The notes under the pieces: model-generated
Told to the model about the DNA's origin: nothing
Seen by the model: only the letters and a program-made list of their open reading frames with translations
Databases searched by the model: none
Translations under genes and position numbers: made by a program
NCBI GenBank assembly: GCA_038277395.1
Contig: CM076191.1
Coordinates: 93,306,822-93,370,821 of the forward strand
Direction of reading: 5' to 3'
From: Dryocosmus kuriphilus
Lineage: Eukaryota > Arthropoda > Insecta > Hymenoptera > Cynipidae
DNA length: 64,000 bases
Shown here: in pieces, positions 44,101-57,028 of the stretch
How positions within the stretch are numbered: the stretch's first letter is position 1
Layout of the letters: the number at the start of each line of letters is the position of its first letter

Positions 44101-47100
44101 CACAGTGATAGGAAGTGTCCAAAAACCCCCCTAATTGAAAGTTATCAAATCGGTGTTCTGGGTGTGGTAGGTCCTTCTCAGATACCTGCAGATGATAGTT
44201 CAGGAACAATTTTACCCTAAAAAAAATATACAAGGGCCTGCTGAGGTGCATCATGTCAATGAATCGATGTAGGTTTCATCCACGCTCGGTACTTGATTTT
44301 GCAACTTGTAATTGGTACCCTTTGATAATAACATGAAAATTGATTCTTATCCAAGTCAGGTAGTATATTTAGGTGAAAAATAACTGTATGTGTGTAATTT
44401 TCAGATTTTTGCACCTTACGGAAATTATTCATAATATTCCTAGGTAAGGTATTTTTCTACCTATTATTCTTCTAATTTCATGGACCAGAAAAAAAGCTTC
44501 ATTGAGCTTTGCTCTGGCACCATTTTTCCCCCAAAATACATGTTTAGAAGAGTCCATGGCTTAAGTTTCATCGCCGCCCGGCGCCGTCGTTGATGGGGAT
44601 TCAATATTGAACCTGTCGGCTCTTGGCTTGATGACGACCTGCACATCGAAGGCGTTTTATAAATACAGATGTTCAATGAGCAAAAATCTAGTTTGTCTTA
44701 ACAATATAAAACCTTTCTCGGCTGGCCTTCCATTAGTTGTCCTTCTACTTTTTAGGTGGCCGGTTCATTGGTAAATATGGTTCGAGCTTTCTGTAATAAC
44801 GGAAAAATTTGCGATTCCTTACGATAAATTGAGTGCCATCTTGTTCAGGAATGACTGTACTCTAGAGCTGGGATTCAGAGAAATTTACGCGCGTGTAAAT
44901 GAAAAAAGTTTGCCACTTATGTTTGAAGAGATTAAAAAGAGATTTCTGCCAATTTCAACAGAAGAAAGAAGGAAGTGGATCACAGTCGCACCAAGTTCTA
45001 TAAACGAGATGCAAATTGGTTGACCGGTGGGTTCATTTTTAATTCGAGTAGGTGTTCGGTCGATTCCTGTGCTGAACGTGATGTTGGAGGCAGGCTTATC
45101 AAACATTTTTCGAAATGTGTTAGGAGTGCCCAATATTAAAAAGTGGGCAGTTTGCGCTAATGTTGCTCTCAAGAACTTATCGATGCAACTGCTTCGACAT
45201 CGCGGGTGAAAGATAATAACCGTTCTGTCTTGGACGCAGATTCCACGTTATCCCTAATAACCCAGGCTTGCCTGTCCAAATATCAATACGATATCATCAG
45301 GAAGACGATAAAAGAAAAAGGTCATAACATTTTTCTAAGCTATGACAGTATATTAAGATTTAAAACTAAATGCTACCCACAGAACATTGAGATTTCGGAA
45401 ACTGCTGCCAAAGTTCCTCTTCAGAGCCTACTGGACCATACAGTTACGAGAATTTTCAAATCCCATTCCGATTCCAAGACCGATGACTGGCCAGACGACC
45501 TCATCCTACACAAAAAATGGGGAATAGATGGGGCTTCAGGTCAATCCGAGTTTAAACAAAGTTTTTCGGACGATACTAACGCTACATCTGACTCTCACCT
45601 GTTTATGACTTCTGTTGCTCCTCTTTCGATCACTGCTCATGGAATCGGCACAGAGAGTAGACAAATTTGGAAAAATGACCGCCCATCCTCCACCAACTAC
45701 TGTCGCGCCCTGCATTTTCAGTATACGAAGGAAACCCGTGAGCAGATGAGACAAGGAAAAAATCGAGTTGATACGGAAGTCGAAGAACTATGTGAAACCA
45801 TCATTACATCTGGAAGTCGAACACACAAATTGCACCACAAATTGTATTTCACCATTATCGACGGTAAATTTGCTCAAGTAGTTACCAATACACCATCTGC
45901 AAGCAACTGCATTCTCTGTGTAGCGAATCCTTCTCAAATGAACGATTTGTCTAGATTTGGTTGTCCGAGTTTGAACGAAGAGACTCTCAAACTTGGAATG
46001 TCGACGTTACATGCTCGGATCAAGTTCATGGAATATGTCCTTCATCTTAGCTACAACATGGAATTTCAGGCTTGGAGAACTACACCAGCAACGCTTCCCA
46101 TGAAAATGGAAAAAAAGGAACATGTTGAAGACAATTTTTTGAAGAAAATGGGTCTCTACGATGGTAAAACAGGGAACAGAAACAACCAATGATGGAAGTC
46201 CCTCATGAAGGTTCTTTTCAAATCCTTCATTGGTAGCAGAAATTACTTAAGTAGATGAGCAGCTGGTAAATAGACTGGGAGTGATACTAGAGGTAATTTG
46301 TAGCCTCTCACCCATTGGCACTATCAGCATCAAAGAATACTGCCATGAGACGGCTACTCTCGCCACAACATTATACTCGTGGTACAAACTTCCTGCTTTC
46401 ATCCACAAAATCCTCTTTCACGGAACTGCAATCATTGAAAGCACAGCTCTTCCCATTGGTTCATTGTCAGAAGAAGCCCAAGAGTGCAGGAACAAGCACT
46501 TCAAGTACTTCAGAATCCATCACGCTCGTAAATGTTCTTGTCTTGATACTAATGAGGACGTTTTTCATCAGCTCTTGATTTCATCAGATCCGTTCAAAAC
46601 TAGTTTGAGACCTAAGTTTAAGAAAAAACATTTTTCCCTAGGAGTTAAAGCTCTTCAATTAATTTTGTAATAACTGTTCATTTTTTAATTTTATTTAAAT
46701 AATAATTCATTATTCTCTGTTTTTAACTGATTCATACATTTAGAAGACTGTACACTTTTTCATTTTTCATGTGATAAATATTTTTATGTTTACTTTGCGC
46801 TTTTTTTCAAAAAACGATTTTGTTAACTGAAATGCTGAAAAATTTCTTATCTTCATTCCCAATTAGTCTGCTTATTTACTGTCCATTGGAATAGCTGTGC
46901 CTTTATAAAAAGTCACTGTTGACTAGTTATGGCCGAAAGTTAAAGACAGATTCGAACATTGTTGAAAAATACAAGTAGGTACCTACGTCCTTCGATTCGT
47001 TATTATATACAAAAATAAATGATCGAAAGGGTGAAAAATCCGTAGTTTTTGTTGTCATGTTCTTGTTCAAAAAAATAGAATAAAAAAATTAAAATAAAAT

Positions 47101-47313
47101 TTAATACAAGTGGGTTGTAATGCTGAAAAAGTTGGTTTTTGGAGTATACAGAAACTTTAAAACTTGAATAACTAAAAATCTAGTGCTAATTCATAAAAAC
47201 GAACATCAGATTTGGATTTAGCACACCAAAAAACATAAAGTAGAATAAATGTTGCAGCCAGTTGGAACCGTTTGAGGGTTTTTGGACAAAAACGGCACTT
47301 TCCTACCACTGTG
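44101..47313 (+). mobile_element. Transib DNA transposon, complete end to end
   Basis: Begins CACAGTG and ends CACTGTG, flanked by CGGCG on both sides. Transib ends begin CACWRTG and resemble V(D)J recombination signals. The left end has CACAGTG, 11 bp, then CCAAAAACC. The right end, read inward, has CACAGTG, 21 bp, then CCAAAAACC. A RAG1-related transposase gene lies between (see 44829-46670). At 3.2 kb the length is normal for the superfamily. The transposase is broken, so this copy is not autonomous. Confidence 0.9.
44829..46670 (+). pseudogene. Transib transposase (RAG1-core related), broken
   Basis: DDE transposase homologous to the catalytic core of RAG1. Main frame 45206-46192 shows LSKYQYDIIRKTIKE, KTKCYPQNIEISETAAKVPL, first aspartate in KWGIDGASG (D108), RPSSTNYCRAL, second aspartate in FTIIDGKFAQVVTNT (D219) with a CxxC pair, and LGMSTLHARIKFMEYVLHLSYN. 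A frameshift near 46170 and two stops before 46281 precede the end part: LYSWYKLPAFIHKILFHG and PIGSLSEEAQECRNKHFKYF, containing the third acidic residue, then NEDVFHQLLISSDP. Upstream frames 44829-45209, with one TGA, probably hold the N-terminal region. Confidence 0.85.
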
Positions 47314-47318
47314 CGGCG
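47314..47318 (+). repeat. Transib target-site duplication (right)
   Basis: CGGCG, matching 44096-44100. Confidence 0.88.
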
Positions 47319-47339
47319 TGCTCTAACTCAACTATGGTA

Positions 47340-47790
47340 CCGTAACTCATGGAAAAATCCACGAACCTGACTTTCAGTTCCCTCTTGTAAGATTCCCAAA
47401 GTGTGTTCCTGGGGATTCTGATATTCGAAACCTCGGGTTTTCTTAAGGCCAGTTGGAACAAGATGTACTTGTGGTCCGAGAGAGACTCTCCAGCCCACTA
47501 TCTTGCTCCTCATTTCTTCTGAGTATAGAGTTAAGTCAAAAACCTCGCTCTTGTTTTTGTTCTCGAATGTGGGAGTATTACCCCGATTGAGGATCTCTAG
47601 CTCAGTGCCCTCAAAGCATCGCCCGGGAAATACGCTGAGGCGACAAAGACATATAGTCTTTCTTCGCTCCTGCCTTGGAGTCACACCTTAATGATGTCAA
47701 AAATCCTACAGAAGTGCTTAGGCACTAAAATTGCATCCATAACCTAGACGGCTATTCTTGACTTTGGTGCTTTTCGCTTAACCCCTGAAA
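47340..47790 (-). pseudogene. Jockey/R1-type LINE endonuclease fragment
   Basis: On the - strand: VASAYFPG, then LEILNRGNTPTFENKNKSEV, FDLTLYSEEMRSKIVGWRVS, and in another frame NPRNTLWESYKREL. This is the C-terminal half of the apurinic-type endonuclease of Jockey/R1-related LINEs (L-ILNRGN-PTF-----EVIDLTL--------WRVS). The usual segment with the GDFNAH-like motif is deleted between ASAYFPG and LEILNRG. No reverse transcriptase follows. Confidence 0.7.
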
Positions 47791-49640
47791 TAGGGAGCCA
47801 CACGCTCCTAGGCCACTCGTTCTTTCCCTGCGCAACTAGAGTTCTTGCATTAGAGTTATACCGGTCTACGCCACTACCATGTGCCTGATTCAGTCCTTCG
47901 AGACGCCTCAGCTGTGGTGCAGATTTATCTGCATCATAGAGATTCAGGTCTCAGCCATCGGTCGACTAAAGCGGGACATCCCTGGGTGCTTTTGGATCCC
48001 TCGCGGAGTCCTGCCGGGTATTTCTCTCCATGTCTTCTTGGGCAGAACCCCTGTGGAGCTGTTTTCCTTTGGCGATGAGTTGGATGAAGACCCAGAGACG
48101 GAGCCCTCATATTTACTATTTCTATTTTTTTCTACTTTATGGGACATAATACACTTACGAGTAGTAGATGAAATTTGAGATACTCCCTACATAGTCCAGC
48201 TTGCAGCTTGAGGGTATAAATGCTAAGGGATTCGAGAGGGTGACCCTAAGTCTCCGTTTAGACGCCTCCTTTAAATCTCCGCCGTGTCCGCCTCAGAAGG
48301 GGGGGGGGGGCACGCTGAAGTGTTCAAGGATTTGGTAACCTGGTTCCATTTAGTCCTTGACACTTGGACTTGGGAGCATACGGACTCGCGCCCCCAATAT
48401 TCCAGGGGCTTTACTATTATCCCCTGAAGGAATCGCTTCTTAGTCAAGGTCCCGCAGACCAGAGACCCCCAGAGTTCCCCAGAGCAGTCCTATCTCGCGA
48501 TATGGTTCCTCTGGTTCACCTTCTCCAGGTCTCTCGTGCGGTTGGACTACAAAGCCCTCCTACCAAGGTCATGTCATCCCCAGGGAGTGTTACTGGCTAT
48601 TTTCAAGATTAAATATGTATCTTATAACAATTAAAATGCATATATTCTTTTCGAATTTGAAACAGTGACATATTTGCAACTTATGAATATTTTTACTGCA
48701 TTCTGAAACTGAAATTCTATCAGCACACTGTACTAGTTACAGTAGCACATTATTTACACCGGAACGTAGGTCGGTCTTTATACGCCGAGTGTGAGTTTAA
48801 AATACAAGACGTAGACGAGTATTGCAAACACACATGGCTACAGACCGAGTTTAGCTCCATGGTACACATTATGCTTACAAATGACTTGCAAGTTTCGTGG
48901 TTTAGATTATCATGTATCGCAGGGGAGGACTGACGTTGTGGGTCGAATCGGTACGATTTTTGAAAAATTGCAAAAATGTCCAAGTCGTTCAAAAATCTCG
49001 CTCCCCCCCCCCCCCCTCTCCCTTATTGGTCTGTAGGATTATTACATACAATACGTATTTCTTCAATGCTCCAATGACTGAAAACAGGCATGTAATACGC
49101 GTGAATCATGCCTGCGGTGTAAAAACATTTTTGTACACCACAAATTTTATACCGATAATACGAAACACGTGCGAGTAATGATTTGCACAGTCGCATGAGC
49201 ACGCATTGTGGAGACAAATCGTGGATCAGTTGGTCAGATGATCTGGTCGTCGCGTCGCTTTGGCTGAAGATGAACAGCTCGGAAACCTTAGGTCTTTTTT
49301 CATGTAGTATTTTTCTCGCCAACCTTAGTTGCAGAAAATACAAGTGTCTTTCATTTTAATACGCATTCTTATTTGAGAATATTAAATTTCGTACATTTTT
49401 TATGACCTGGCTTCCGTTTCCGGTACGAAAGGTAAAGTACGCGTGTTGATTCTGTGCTATCTTTTTTGGTTTTGGCGACGTGTGTGGAGGTGCGATTGAG
49501 TTGAAAGGCGACAAGAGAGCTGAGTGTGGTGAAAGGGTTGAGTGGTAGTGTGGGGGAGTTGTTTTGCAAGGGTAAAAGGGTTGAAACGAAAGTCGAAAGT
49601 GAGAGTTTAGAGGTTAGTTGACGAGTTTGGAAAAGTGAGA
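47791..49640. other. Intronic sequence, no gene recognised
   Basis: Contains moderately GC-rich sequence (47880-48600), a G11-12 run near 48300 and a C run near 49003-49017. Frames here lack recognisable domains. Confidence 0.35.
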
Positions 49641-49880
49641 GGGAAGAAAGGGACAGCAGATCGGTAACTTAGACCAGCATGTTTACAATGAGGAGCCCAA
49701 AGCGGGCCGGTAGAGGGCAGCAGATGATGGAGAGAAGTAGTTTACTACGCCGAGAAACTTTGTGAGGGGGGAGAAAGCAGGGGGACTAGCCGACAGAAGG
49801 ACTCGAGGTAGACCGTTAAATCGGGAACTGCTTAGTAGATACAGATCTAGCAGTCTAGGATCGAGACAACTTTTTATGAA

Positions 49881-50992
49881 GTGGAGACAGGGGGGAAATT
49901 AACGGATAAAAGCGATGAGGGAGACAAGACCGATGATAGTAAAAGATCAAGGGACGAAGAGTGGAATGAACAGGGAGCAGAGAAATTGCGGAAAAAGCTT
50001 AAGAAAAAAAGTCTCCACCGGAGAGGAATAAGGCAAAAGGGAAAGTCGGTACAGAAAATCTGGAAAGTCTCATTATAGGATTTAGAGAGGAAACGAACCG
50101 AAGTCTGAATGCCATGCAAAAGAGAGGGGATAAGCTCTGGGAGGAAATGAGAAAAGCTAGAGAAAAGTGGGAAGAATGGGATCTGGTGTGGCGGCAAGAA
50201 AAAGATAAGATTTTGAAACAGTTGGAGGATATCGGGAAAAAACAAAGAATCAGTGAGAAAGAGAGAAAACTTGATATGGAAAAGTTGGAAGAAAGAGTAA
50301 GAAATCTAGAATGTAAGTCTGAGGAATGAAAGAAAGTGGATGAAGGGGAAAGAGAAGAAGAGAAAATAAAAGAATTGAATGAGAATGTTGTCTTCGAAAA
50401 TGTGAGCATGAAATCAAGATTGAGAGAATTAGGAAGGAAAATGGAAAGAGAAGATAAGATTAAACGTAGTAGAAATATAGTGATTAGAGGAATGAAAGTG
50501 AATAGTGGATCAGGAAGAGAAGAAGTGGAAAGTTTGTTAAGGGAAGTTGGGACAAAAGTGCACGTAGAAGAGGTAAATGGAGTGGGAAGGAATAAAGGTA
50601 AATCGAGTGTATATATAGTGAAAGTAAAAAGTGAGGAAGAAAAAGATAATATTATGAGCAAAAGGAAAGCTTTAGAGGGGAGGGAAAAAAGGATAGAGGA
50701 GGATATGACGTGGAATGAAAGAAAAAGAAAGTGGATGATGAAACAGAGAGCATGGAGTGAAAGAACGAAAAGGAGAACGGTATGGTTAGGGAAAGACAGG
50801 ATGTGGATAAACGGTAATATGTGGATGTGGGATGAAGGGAAAGAAAAATTGTGTGAAATGTATAGGGAGGGTACATGGCGACGAGGGGAAGAAACAAAGG
50901 CTAGTGGTAGAAGGGAGGAGATAATGGAAACAGTAGAGGGTGAAAGGAAAGAAGGAGGAGGAGGCGGAGTGACGGGGTTTCCACAAAAATAG
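49881..50992 (+). pseudogene. LINE ORF1 protein
   Basis: Acidic/basic N-terminus, a long coiled-coil-like helix (WEEMRKAREKWEEWDLVWRQ and onwards), then an RRM-like region: RSRNIVIRGMKVNSGSGREE, VHVEEVNGVG, VYIVKVKSEEEKDNIM, and a C-terminal domain (AWSERTKRRTVWLGKDRMWI). Coiled coil plus RRM plus C-terminal domain matches L1-type ORF1 RNA chaperones, and there is no CCHC knuckle. A frameshift near 50080 and an in-frame TGA (50327-50329) break it. Confidence 0.75.
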
Positions 50993-51040
50993 GGAGGGGG
51001 CGTAAAAAAAGAAAGAAGGGAGAAGGACGGGAAAAAAGAA

Positions 51041-54000
51041 ATGAGAGTAGCGTTTTGGAATGTATCAGGGCTAATGAATAAAGATGAACGATTCTTTGAA
51101 GAGGTGAAAAAATGGGATGTAGTGATGTTGAGTGAAACCTGGGTAGATGAGAAGGATTGGAGGAGGGTGAAGAGGAAGATACCCAAGGGATATATATGGA
51201 AGATGCAAGAGGCAAAGAAAGAGAACGTAAAGGGAAGAAAGAAAGGGGGCATAGTGTCAGGAGTAAGGAAGGAATTGGTAGGTGAAGAGAGAATAGAAAT
51301 GGGATTTGAGGAAACAAATGGGGTAATGACGAGAATGGTGAAGCTAGGAAGAAGAAAGATGAGGATAGTTTGCATCTACAGGAGAAGGGGAGAAGGAGAA
51401 GGTTGGAGTGTGATTAGGAAATGGGTGGCGAAAAAGGATGATGAATTGGTTTTGATTGGTGGATATCTGAATGCTTGGACAGGAGAACAGGGAGGGGAAA
51501 TAGGGGATGAAGAGAGTGAGACTTTCAGGAGAAAATCGAAACATAAACAGGTGGATCAGGAGGGTATGACTCTGCTGGAAATTCTGGGAGAAACAGGATG
51601 GTTCATTTGTAATGGGAACTCGGAGGGGGATGTGGAAGGAGAGATTACATTTGCAGGAAAAGGAGAAACAGTAATAGACTACATGCTGGCAGAGGAAAGG
51701 ATAAGGAGGCTGTTGGAAAGAATGGAAGTAGGAAACGAAATAGGGTCAGAACACTTCCCGGTAATTGCAACGTTAAAATGTTGGAATGGAAGAAGAGAGG
51801 GAAGGAAGACGGAGGGAGTGACGAGGAATAAAGCAAATATGGGCAAGTGGGGAGTTGATAAAATAAGAGAATATACGGAAAGAATGGAAAAAGAGAATGC
51901 TATGATTGAAGAGGGGGTAGGAGTGGATGCGATATTGTGTAAGATGAAGGAAAGGGTAGAGAAGATAGTGGAAGAAATTAGGCCAAGCGAGGAGGAAAGA
52001 AGGGAGAAAAGAGGATGGTGGGGCGTGGAATGTATAGAGAGTAAAGAACGCATGAAATTATCGTTAAAGAATTGGAGAAGAGGAGAGATAGACAGAAAGG
52101 AATATAATAAAAGTAAACGGAAACACGAGAAATTTCTAGATGTGAAAAGACAGGAGGAGAGGGTGAGGTACATGGAGGAGGTAGAGAAAGCAATAAAGGA
52201 AGGAAGAGAATGGGAGGTGATCAATAGAGAGAGGTGTGGATGTAAAGGAATCAATGAAGAGATAAATATGGAGGAATGGACGGTATACTTCAAGAAATGG
52301 CTAGGAGGCGTGGATAGCAAAGTGAAGGGGGAAGGCAGAAAGAGCAAGGAGGGAGGAATGGAAGGTGGGAGTGAGGTAACCAGGGAGGAGGTGAATCAAG
52401 CAATTGAGAAGTTAAAAAGAAACAAGGCGTCAGGAGAGGATGGGATGAGGAATGAAGCGTTAAAATTTGAAATCTGGGAAGTATGTAGTAGAGTATGGAG
52501 AGGGAAAGGATGGCCCAAGGAGTGGAGAACAGGTTTGGTAGTTCCGTTATTAAAGAAAGGTAGGGGTATAAAAGTGGAAGATTATAGAGGAATCACTCTC
52601 ATGCCAGTAACGTATAAAATTTACGCGGAGGTGCTTAGAAAGAGATTAGAAGAACAGGTAGAAGAGAAAGCAAGTATTCCACACAATCAAACAGGATTCA
52701 GGAAGGGGATGGGAACAGTGGACAACATTTTCGTTCTCAATTATCTAGTTAACAGGAACCTGGGACAGAAGAAAGGAAAGCTAGTTGCACTCTTCGTAGA
52801 TTTTAAAGCAGCCTTTGACTCTGTGAATAGGAAAGTTTTATGGAAGGCAATGAAAGAAAGGGAGGTCGACGAGGAGTTGATTGAGAGGATAAAAGAGGTC
52901 TTTACGGAGACGAAGACAAGGGTGAGGATCGGGGAACAGAAAGGGGAGGAGTTTTGGACAGGGAGGGGTCCCAGGCAAGGGTGCCCGCTAAGTCCATTGT
53001 TATTTAGCATAATGTTAGCAGACCTAGAAGAGAAAATGGAAAAGAATGGTAAATGAGGTACAGTTCTAGGAAATAAAAAAATATACTCACTAGCGTACGC
53101 GGACGATGTGGTGCTTCTGGCAGTCAATGAAAATGGAATGAGCTTGCTAATGAAAGGATTCGAAGAGTATGGGAGAGAGAAAGACTTGATAATTAATGTG
53201 ACGAAGACAAAAATAGTATGTTTCAGAAAGAGAAAGAATGAAGTAAAGTATGGATGGAAGATAAATGGAGAAATGGTGGAAATGGTAGAGGAATTTTGTT
53301 ATTTAGGATTTTGGTTCGAAGCGGGTGGTGGAAATGATCTTCAGGTAAAAAAAGGATGGAAAGTGCCAGGAAGGTGATGGGTCAAGTGTAGGGGATTGGA
53401 AAAAGAAGATTCAAAGAGGACTGGAAGATGAGATTATGGCTGTTTGACTCACCGGTATCGTCAGTGATGAGCTATGAAGTGGAGGTATGGGGTTGGAAGG
53501 AGTATAAGAAGGTAGAGAACATGCAAGAAAGATTTCTGAGATCGGTTATGGGAGTAAGCTGGAACTGCCCGGGCTATATGTTGAGAGAAGGAACAGGGAG
53601 AGATAAATTGGTGATAAGGCAGAGAAAAGGGGCCTGGAATTTCGAAGAGAAACTTAAGAGTGGTAAGGGTAACGAAATACCATAAGTGTGCCGACAAAAA
53701 TTAATAAATAGAGAGAGGAGAGGTAACACGGGACATTCAAAATGGGAGGAAGAGAGATGGCAAGTTAGAAGGGAATGGAGAATGTGTGACGAGGGGAGGG
53801 AATGGCAGGAAATTGAAGGCGAAATGAGTAAGAAGCAGGAAGAGAAGAGGTGGGAAAAGATTATAAGATCAAAATATAATAAATGGTATAAATTCGTCAA
53901 GATGAAAGGGGTCCCAGAATATTTAGGGAAATTGAAACAGGAGTGCAGGTGGGCCAGGATGATACGCTTCAGAATCGGTGAAGGCATGAATGAATGTAAA

Positions 54001-54237
54001 TATTGGATGAGTGAAGAAATGAAAATGTGCAGGGTATCTAGGTATGAAAGGGAATCATGGGAGCACGTGTTGGAGAGGTGCACAGGGGAAGAGGAAGGGG
54101 GAAAGAGCGTCGTAGATAAAGTTAGGTGGATACGGAGCGGTTGTGGACAAGGGGAAAACTGGTTGAAGAGTTTAGAAAATAAAAGGGAAGAGAGGATGTA
54201 TGGTATGAGGGAGGAGAAAGCCAAAACCAAAATCTAA
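51041..54237 (+). pseudogene. LINE ORF2: endonuclease, reverse transcriptase, zinc finger
   Basis: Starts MRVAFWNVSGL (endonuclease N motif), then SETWV, GGYLNAWTG where G-D-x-N is usual, and SEHFPVI where SDHxPV is usual. Reverse transcriptase follows: KASGEDGMRNEALKF, YRGITLMPVTYKIYAEVLRKR, NQTGFRKGMGTVDNIFVLN, VALFVDFKAAFDSVNR, GPRQGCPLSPLLF, then a TGA (53054-53056) just before LAYADDVVLLA. A frameshift near 53350, a TAG near 53390 and a frameshift near 53683 follow. The C-terminus has C-x-n-C...H-x4-C (CKYWMSEEMKMC, SWEHVLERC). Several active-site substitutions and stops mean it is dead. Confidence 0.88.
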
Positions 54238-54502
54238 GGAAAATTAGTGTTGCGTGACTTGGAAAAGCTTGAATAGTAATATGGTAAGGGGACACGGAAG
54301 CCCTGGAAGGTCTCGCGCACTTGTTAGATATTAGATGATAGACAGTAAGTTAGTATTTAAGAATTTAAGAACTAGTACATAATGGAGCGATAGTAGGTTA
54401 AGATAAGCATAAGGCATAGTGGTTAAGTGAAATTGTAAAGGATGTAAAGGGAACGGAGCCCTCAAACCCGTAAGGGAGAGTAATAAACGAATCAATCAAT
54501 CA

Positions 54503-57028
54503 TTTTTTATAACCTTTGTTACTTAAAATACTTACCTTTGAAGACATTTTTAAAAAACATAATGTTGACCAGTGTCATTTTTTCACATTTGCAATTTTCC
54601 AACATTAAATAATACTCTTTCTAAACGTGAATACTAATTCTTGCTCGCTCAAGCTTATAATAATACGTACAGAAATACCATGTTCTCATACTATAATAGG
54701 ATTCTTTATAACAGTACCTGGATTATTAAATGCCATCTTGAATTTCTTTATACAAAAACAATTCTAAACATATATTAATAAAGAACGAAAATAATTTTGA
54801 TATGTATCCTTAAAATGAGCAATATTACTAATTTTTTATTATTATTTTATCAGTTATTAATATTATTCAAATATACTGAAAGTTATACTTTAGGGAAATC
54901 GATATTTAAAATTGAACGTGGGCTTATGAAACATTTTTTTTATCCTATGTGCTATTATTTGAAACATATTTTACATACATTATTATAAAAAAGGTTATTT
55001 TTACAACAGTTAAAAAACCCTTGAATATAATTATCGCCTACAGGCATCATAAAAAAGATTTCAGAAATAAAAAAGGCAGCCAAATAAATGTTAGGATAAT
55101 GTAATGAATATCAAAAATATTATTATGTAAATTCAATATAATTTAAAAATATATTTATTCCTTTTACATGCATTGAAATGAGTATTCCACTCTGAGGATC
55201 TAGGAAGATCGCCAAAATGGAATTCTCGATTTGTGAAAGAAAAATGAGATTCGACTCGCAGAATTTTGTAGGAGCCGGGCAAGTCTAGACTTCCCGCTCT
55301 GGGAAAGTAAATTGAATATGACTCTGGGAGTAATTCTAAATCGATCAATAATGAGTCAACCGAACGCAAAACTACCCAAGCAACTCCAAATCGACAAGTG
55401 TCTCGTGAGCTGCTGAATATTTCAACTGAAAGATAAATCTGAAAATATTTTTTCGAATCAGGATACACTGCGTTTAATAACATAATATAAACATTTATTT
55501 AGCAATACTCTCTGGGCTACAAATTGGGCAATTTGGGCTAGAATAAACTTTCTTTATTTTCAGCTATAAATGTATTCAAAAATAAAACACTGAATCCAAA
55601 TATACGATTTATGCCAAAATGATTTCCCTCTTTAATTACAAGTACACGAAAAAAAACGACCTTGCTCTCGGTATTATTAAACAAGAACAACATATTGCCA
55701 CGTCTGGATTATCTTTTATTTGTGAAAAAAGCTCACCGAGTGCCAAATGTTACGCGAAAATTTCCGCCCCGGTGCAGTGAAGTCTGAATTGTCATTCTCA
55801 CGCGTCAGCGACGCTATTATGAGAATGACCTCCAAAGTTTTAAGCGCAAGAGAAACGAAGCCGCGCACCTTATGAATCCTAGGCCTGCTGCGTCTAAGAT
55901 CTGGAGAAAAAGTATGCTTCCAGAGAACTGTGAAAACTCGCGACTTTGCAAATAATTAAATTAAACTACTCTGTGGGTAGAATCAAGAGAAATCACAAAG
56001 GTACTACAAAATGATGCGACCGTGCACGTGCAAGGCTCGAGCATAAAGACACTCGATGTCTTGCCGTACGAAGCGGCGACGGATTCTTCTCCCTTCTTTC
56101 TCCGTGCGTAGACGGGCTAAACCCATCGCTGCATTGACGCAGTGTGATGGTATCTAGATGGAAGCAGAGTGTTAGGCCCAGTTATCCAATAGATGGTGGC
56201 AGCTGTACTGCAGTAGACCTAGACCGACAATATTCGAACCATCCAAGCATTCGTCCTTGTGTGGACCTTGGACGTCGATGAGAAACAAAAAGAATAGAAG
56301 ACCCAAAAAGAATGACTAAATGTGAATTTATCCTTTTCTCGGAATCATTTGTCCCAGGGAACCTTGATTCTATACAAAGAATTTAAATTCTTAAAATTAA
56401 ATGGCCTATGGCCGAGCCTTGTTTCATAAAAATGTCTTCTTCAAGAGAAGAGAAGCTGTTTATAAGTGGTAAGAAACGAATAAGACAGATATGTAATTTG
56501 CATGTAAAGCCTGCAAAATCACAGTATAGATACGTAATAATAATACATATTTTCGAAATCAACGGAGAATATATGCTCGCGCTTCAAATGCTCACAGATT
56601 CAATCAAGGTAATACCACATACGAATTACAACTCTTTGGAGAAAAACGGTACTTACTGTTAAGGGAAAAAGCGAGTTTAAGACCAATATGGACAGAGTGA
56701 AAGCACTCATTACATTCAACGTAATTGCAGATTACCCTAAAAAGACTTCTGGCAGTAAGTTCAAAATACGTGACACTTCTTTTTCACTTCTTACCTATTT
56801 TATGTGTAATAATATTATAATCTTTTCAGAAATTCAAGGATTTGTTAGCAAACCATTCGGATCTGCACAAATTGTAAATAATCAATATCAACGCATAGGC
56901 TGTTATGTCTGGGGAACTCTATTAGGCGGGTATTAAAAACATTTCGTCAACTTTTTCAATGACATAACCTGCCAGTGCGGAGAAAAAATCTAAATTATGG
57001 GAAATCTCGTCAAAAAAGGTACATTTAC
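54503..57028. other. Intronic sequence, no gene recognised
   Basis: AT-rich. The only structure noticed is a small hairpin at 55791-55829 (GTCATTCTCA mirrored by TGAGAATGAC), whose arm wording resembles the ATTCTCA of the DINE-1-like termini; this may be coincidence. Frames at 55133-55483, 56408-56662 and 56688-56936 have no recognisable domain. Confidence 0.35.

Larger units (their letters stand above)
49680..54502 (+). mobile_element. APE-type LINE, near full length
   Basis: Two-ORF non-LTR retrotransposon: ORF1 (49881-50992), ORF2 (51041-54237), a 3' region, and an (AATC)n tail (about 54488-54502) rather than poly-A. The sense strand is strikingly purine-rich over 4.3 kb. Similar elements are, from memory, abundant in ants and other Hymenoptera. 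The exact 5' end and target duplication are not resolved. Clade not assigned beyond the Jockey/I-like group. Confidence 0.85.

Noticed and set aside
49999..51375. 458-residue antisense open frame opposite the LINE
   Set aside because: It is Ser/Phe/Leu/Pro-rich because the sense strand is purine-rich. The sense strand encodes clear endonuclease and ORF1 motifs.
55791..55829. Terminal hairpin of another DINE-1-like copy
   Set aside because: The arms contain ATTCTCA/TGAGAAT but not the GC-rich hairpin, palindromes or microsatellite of the family. Probably chance.
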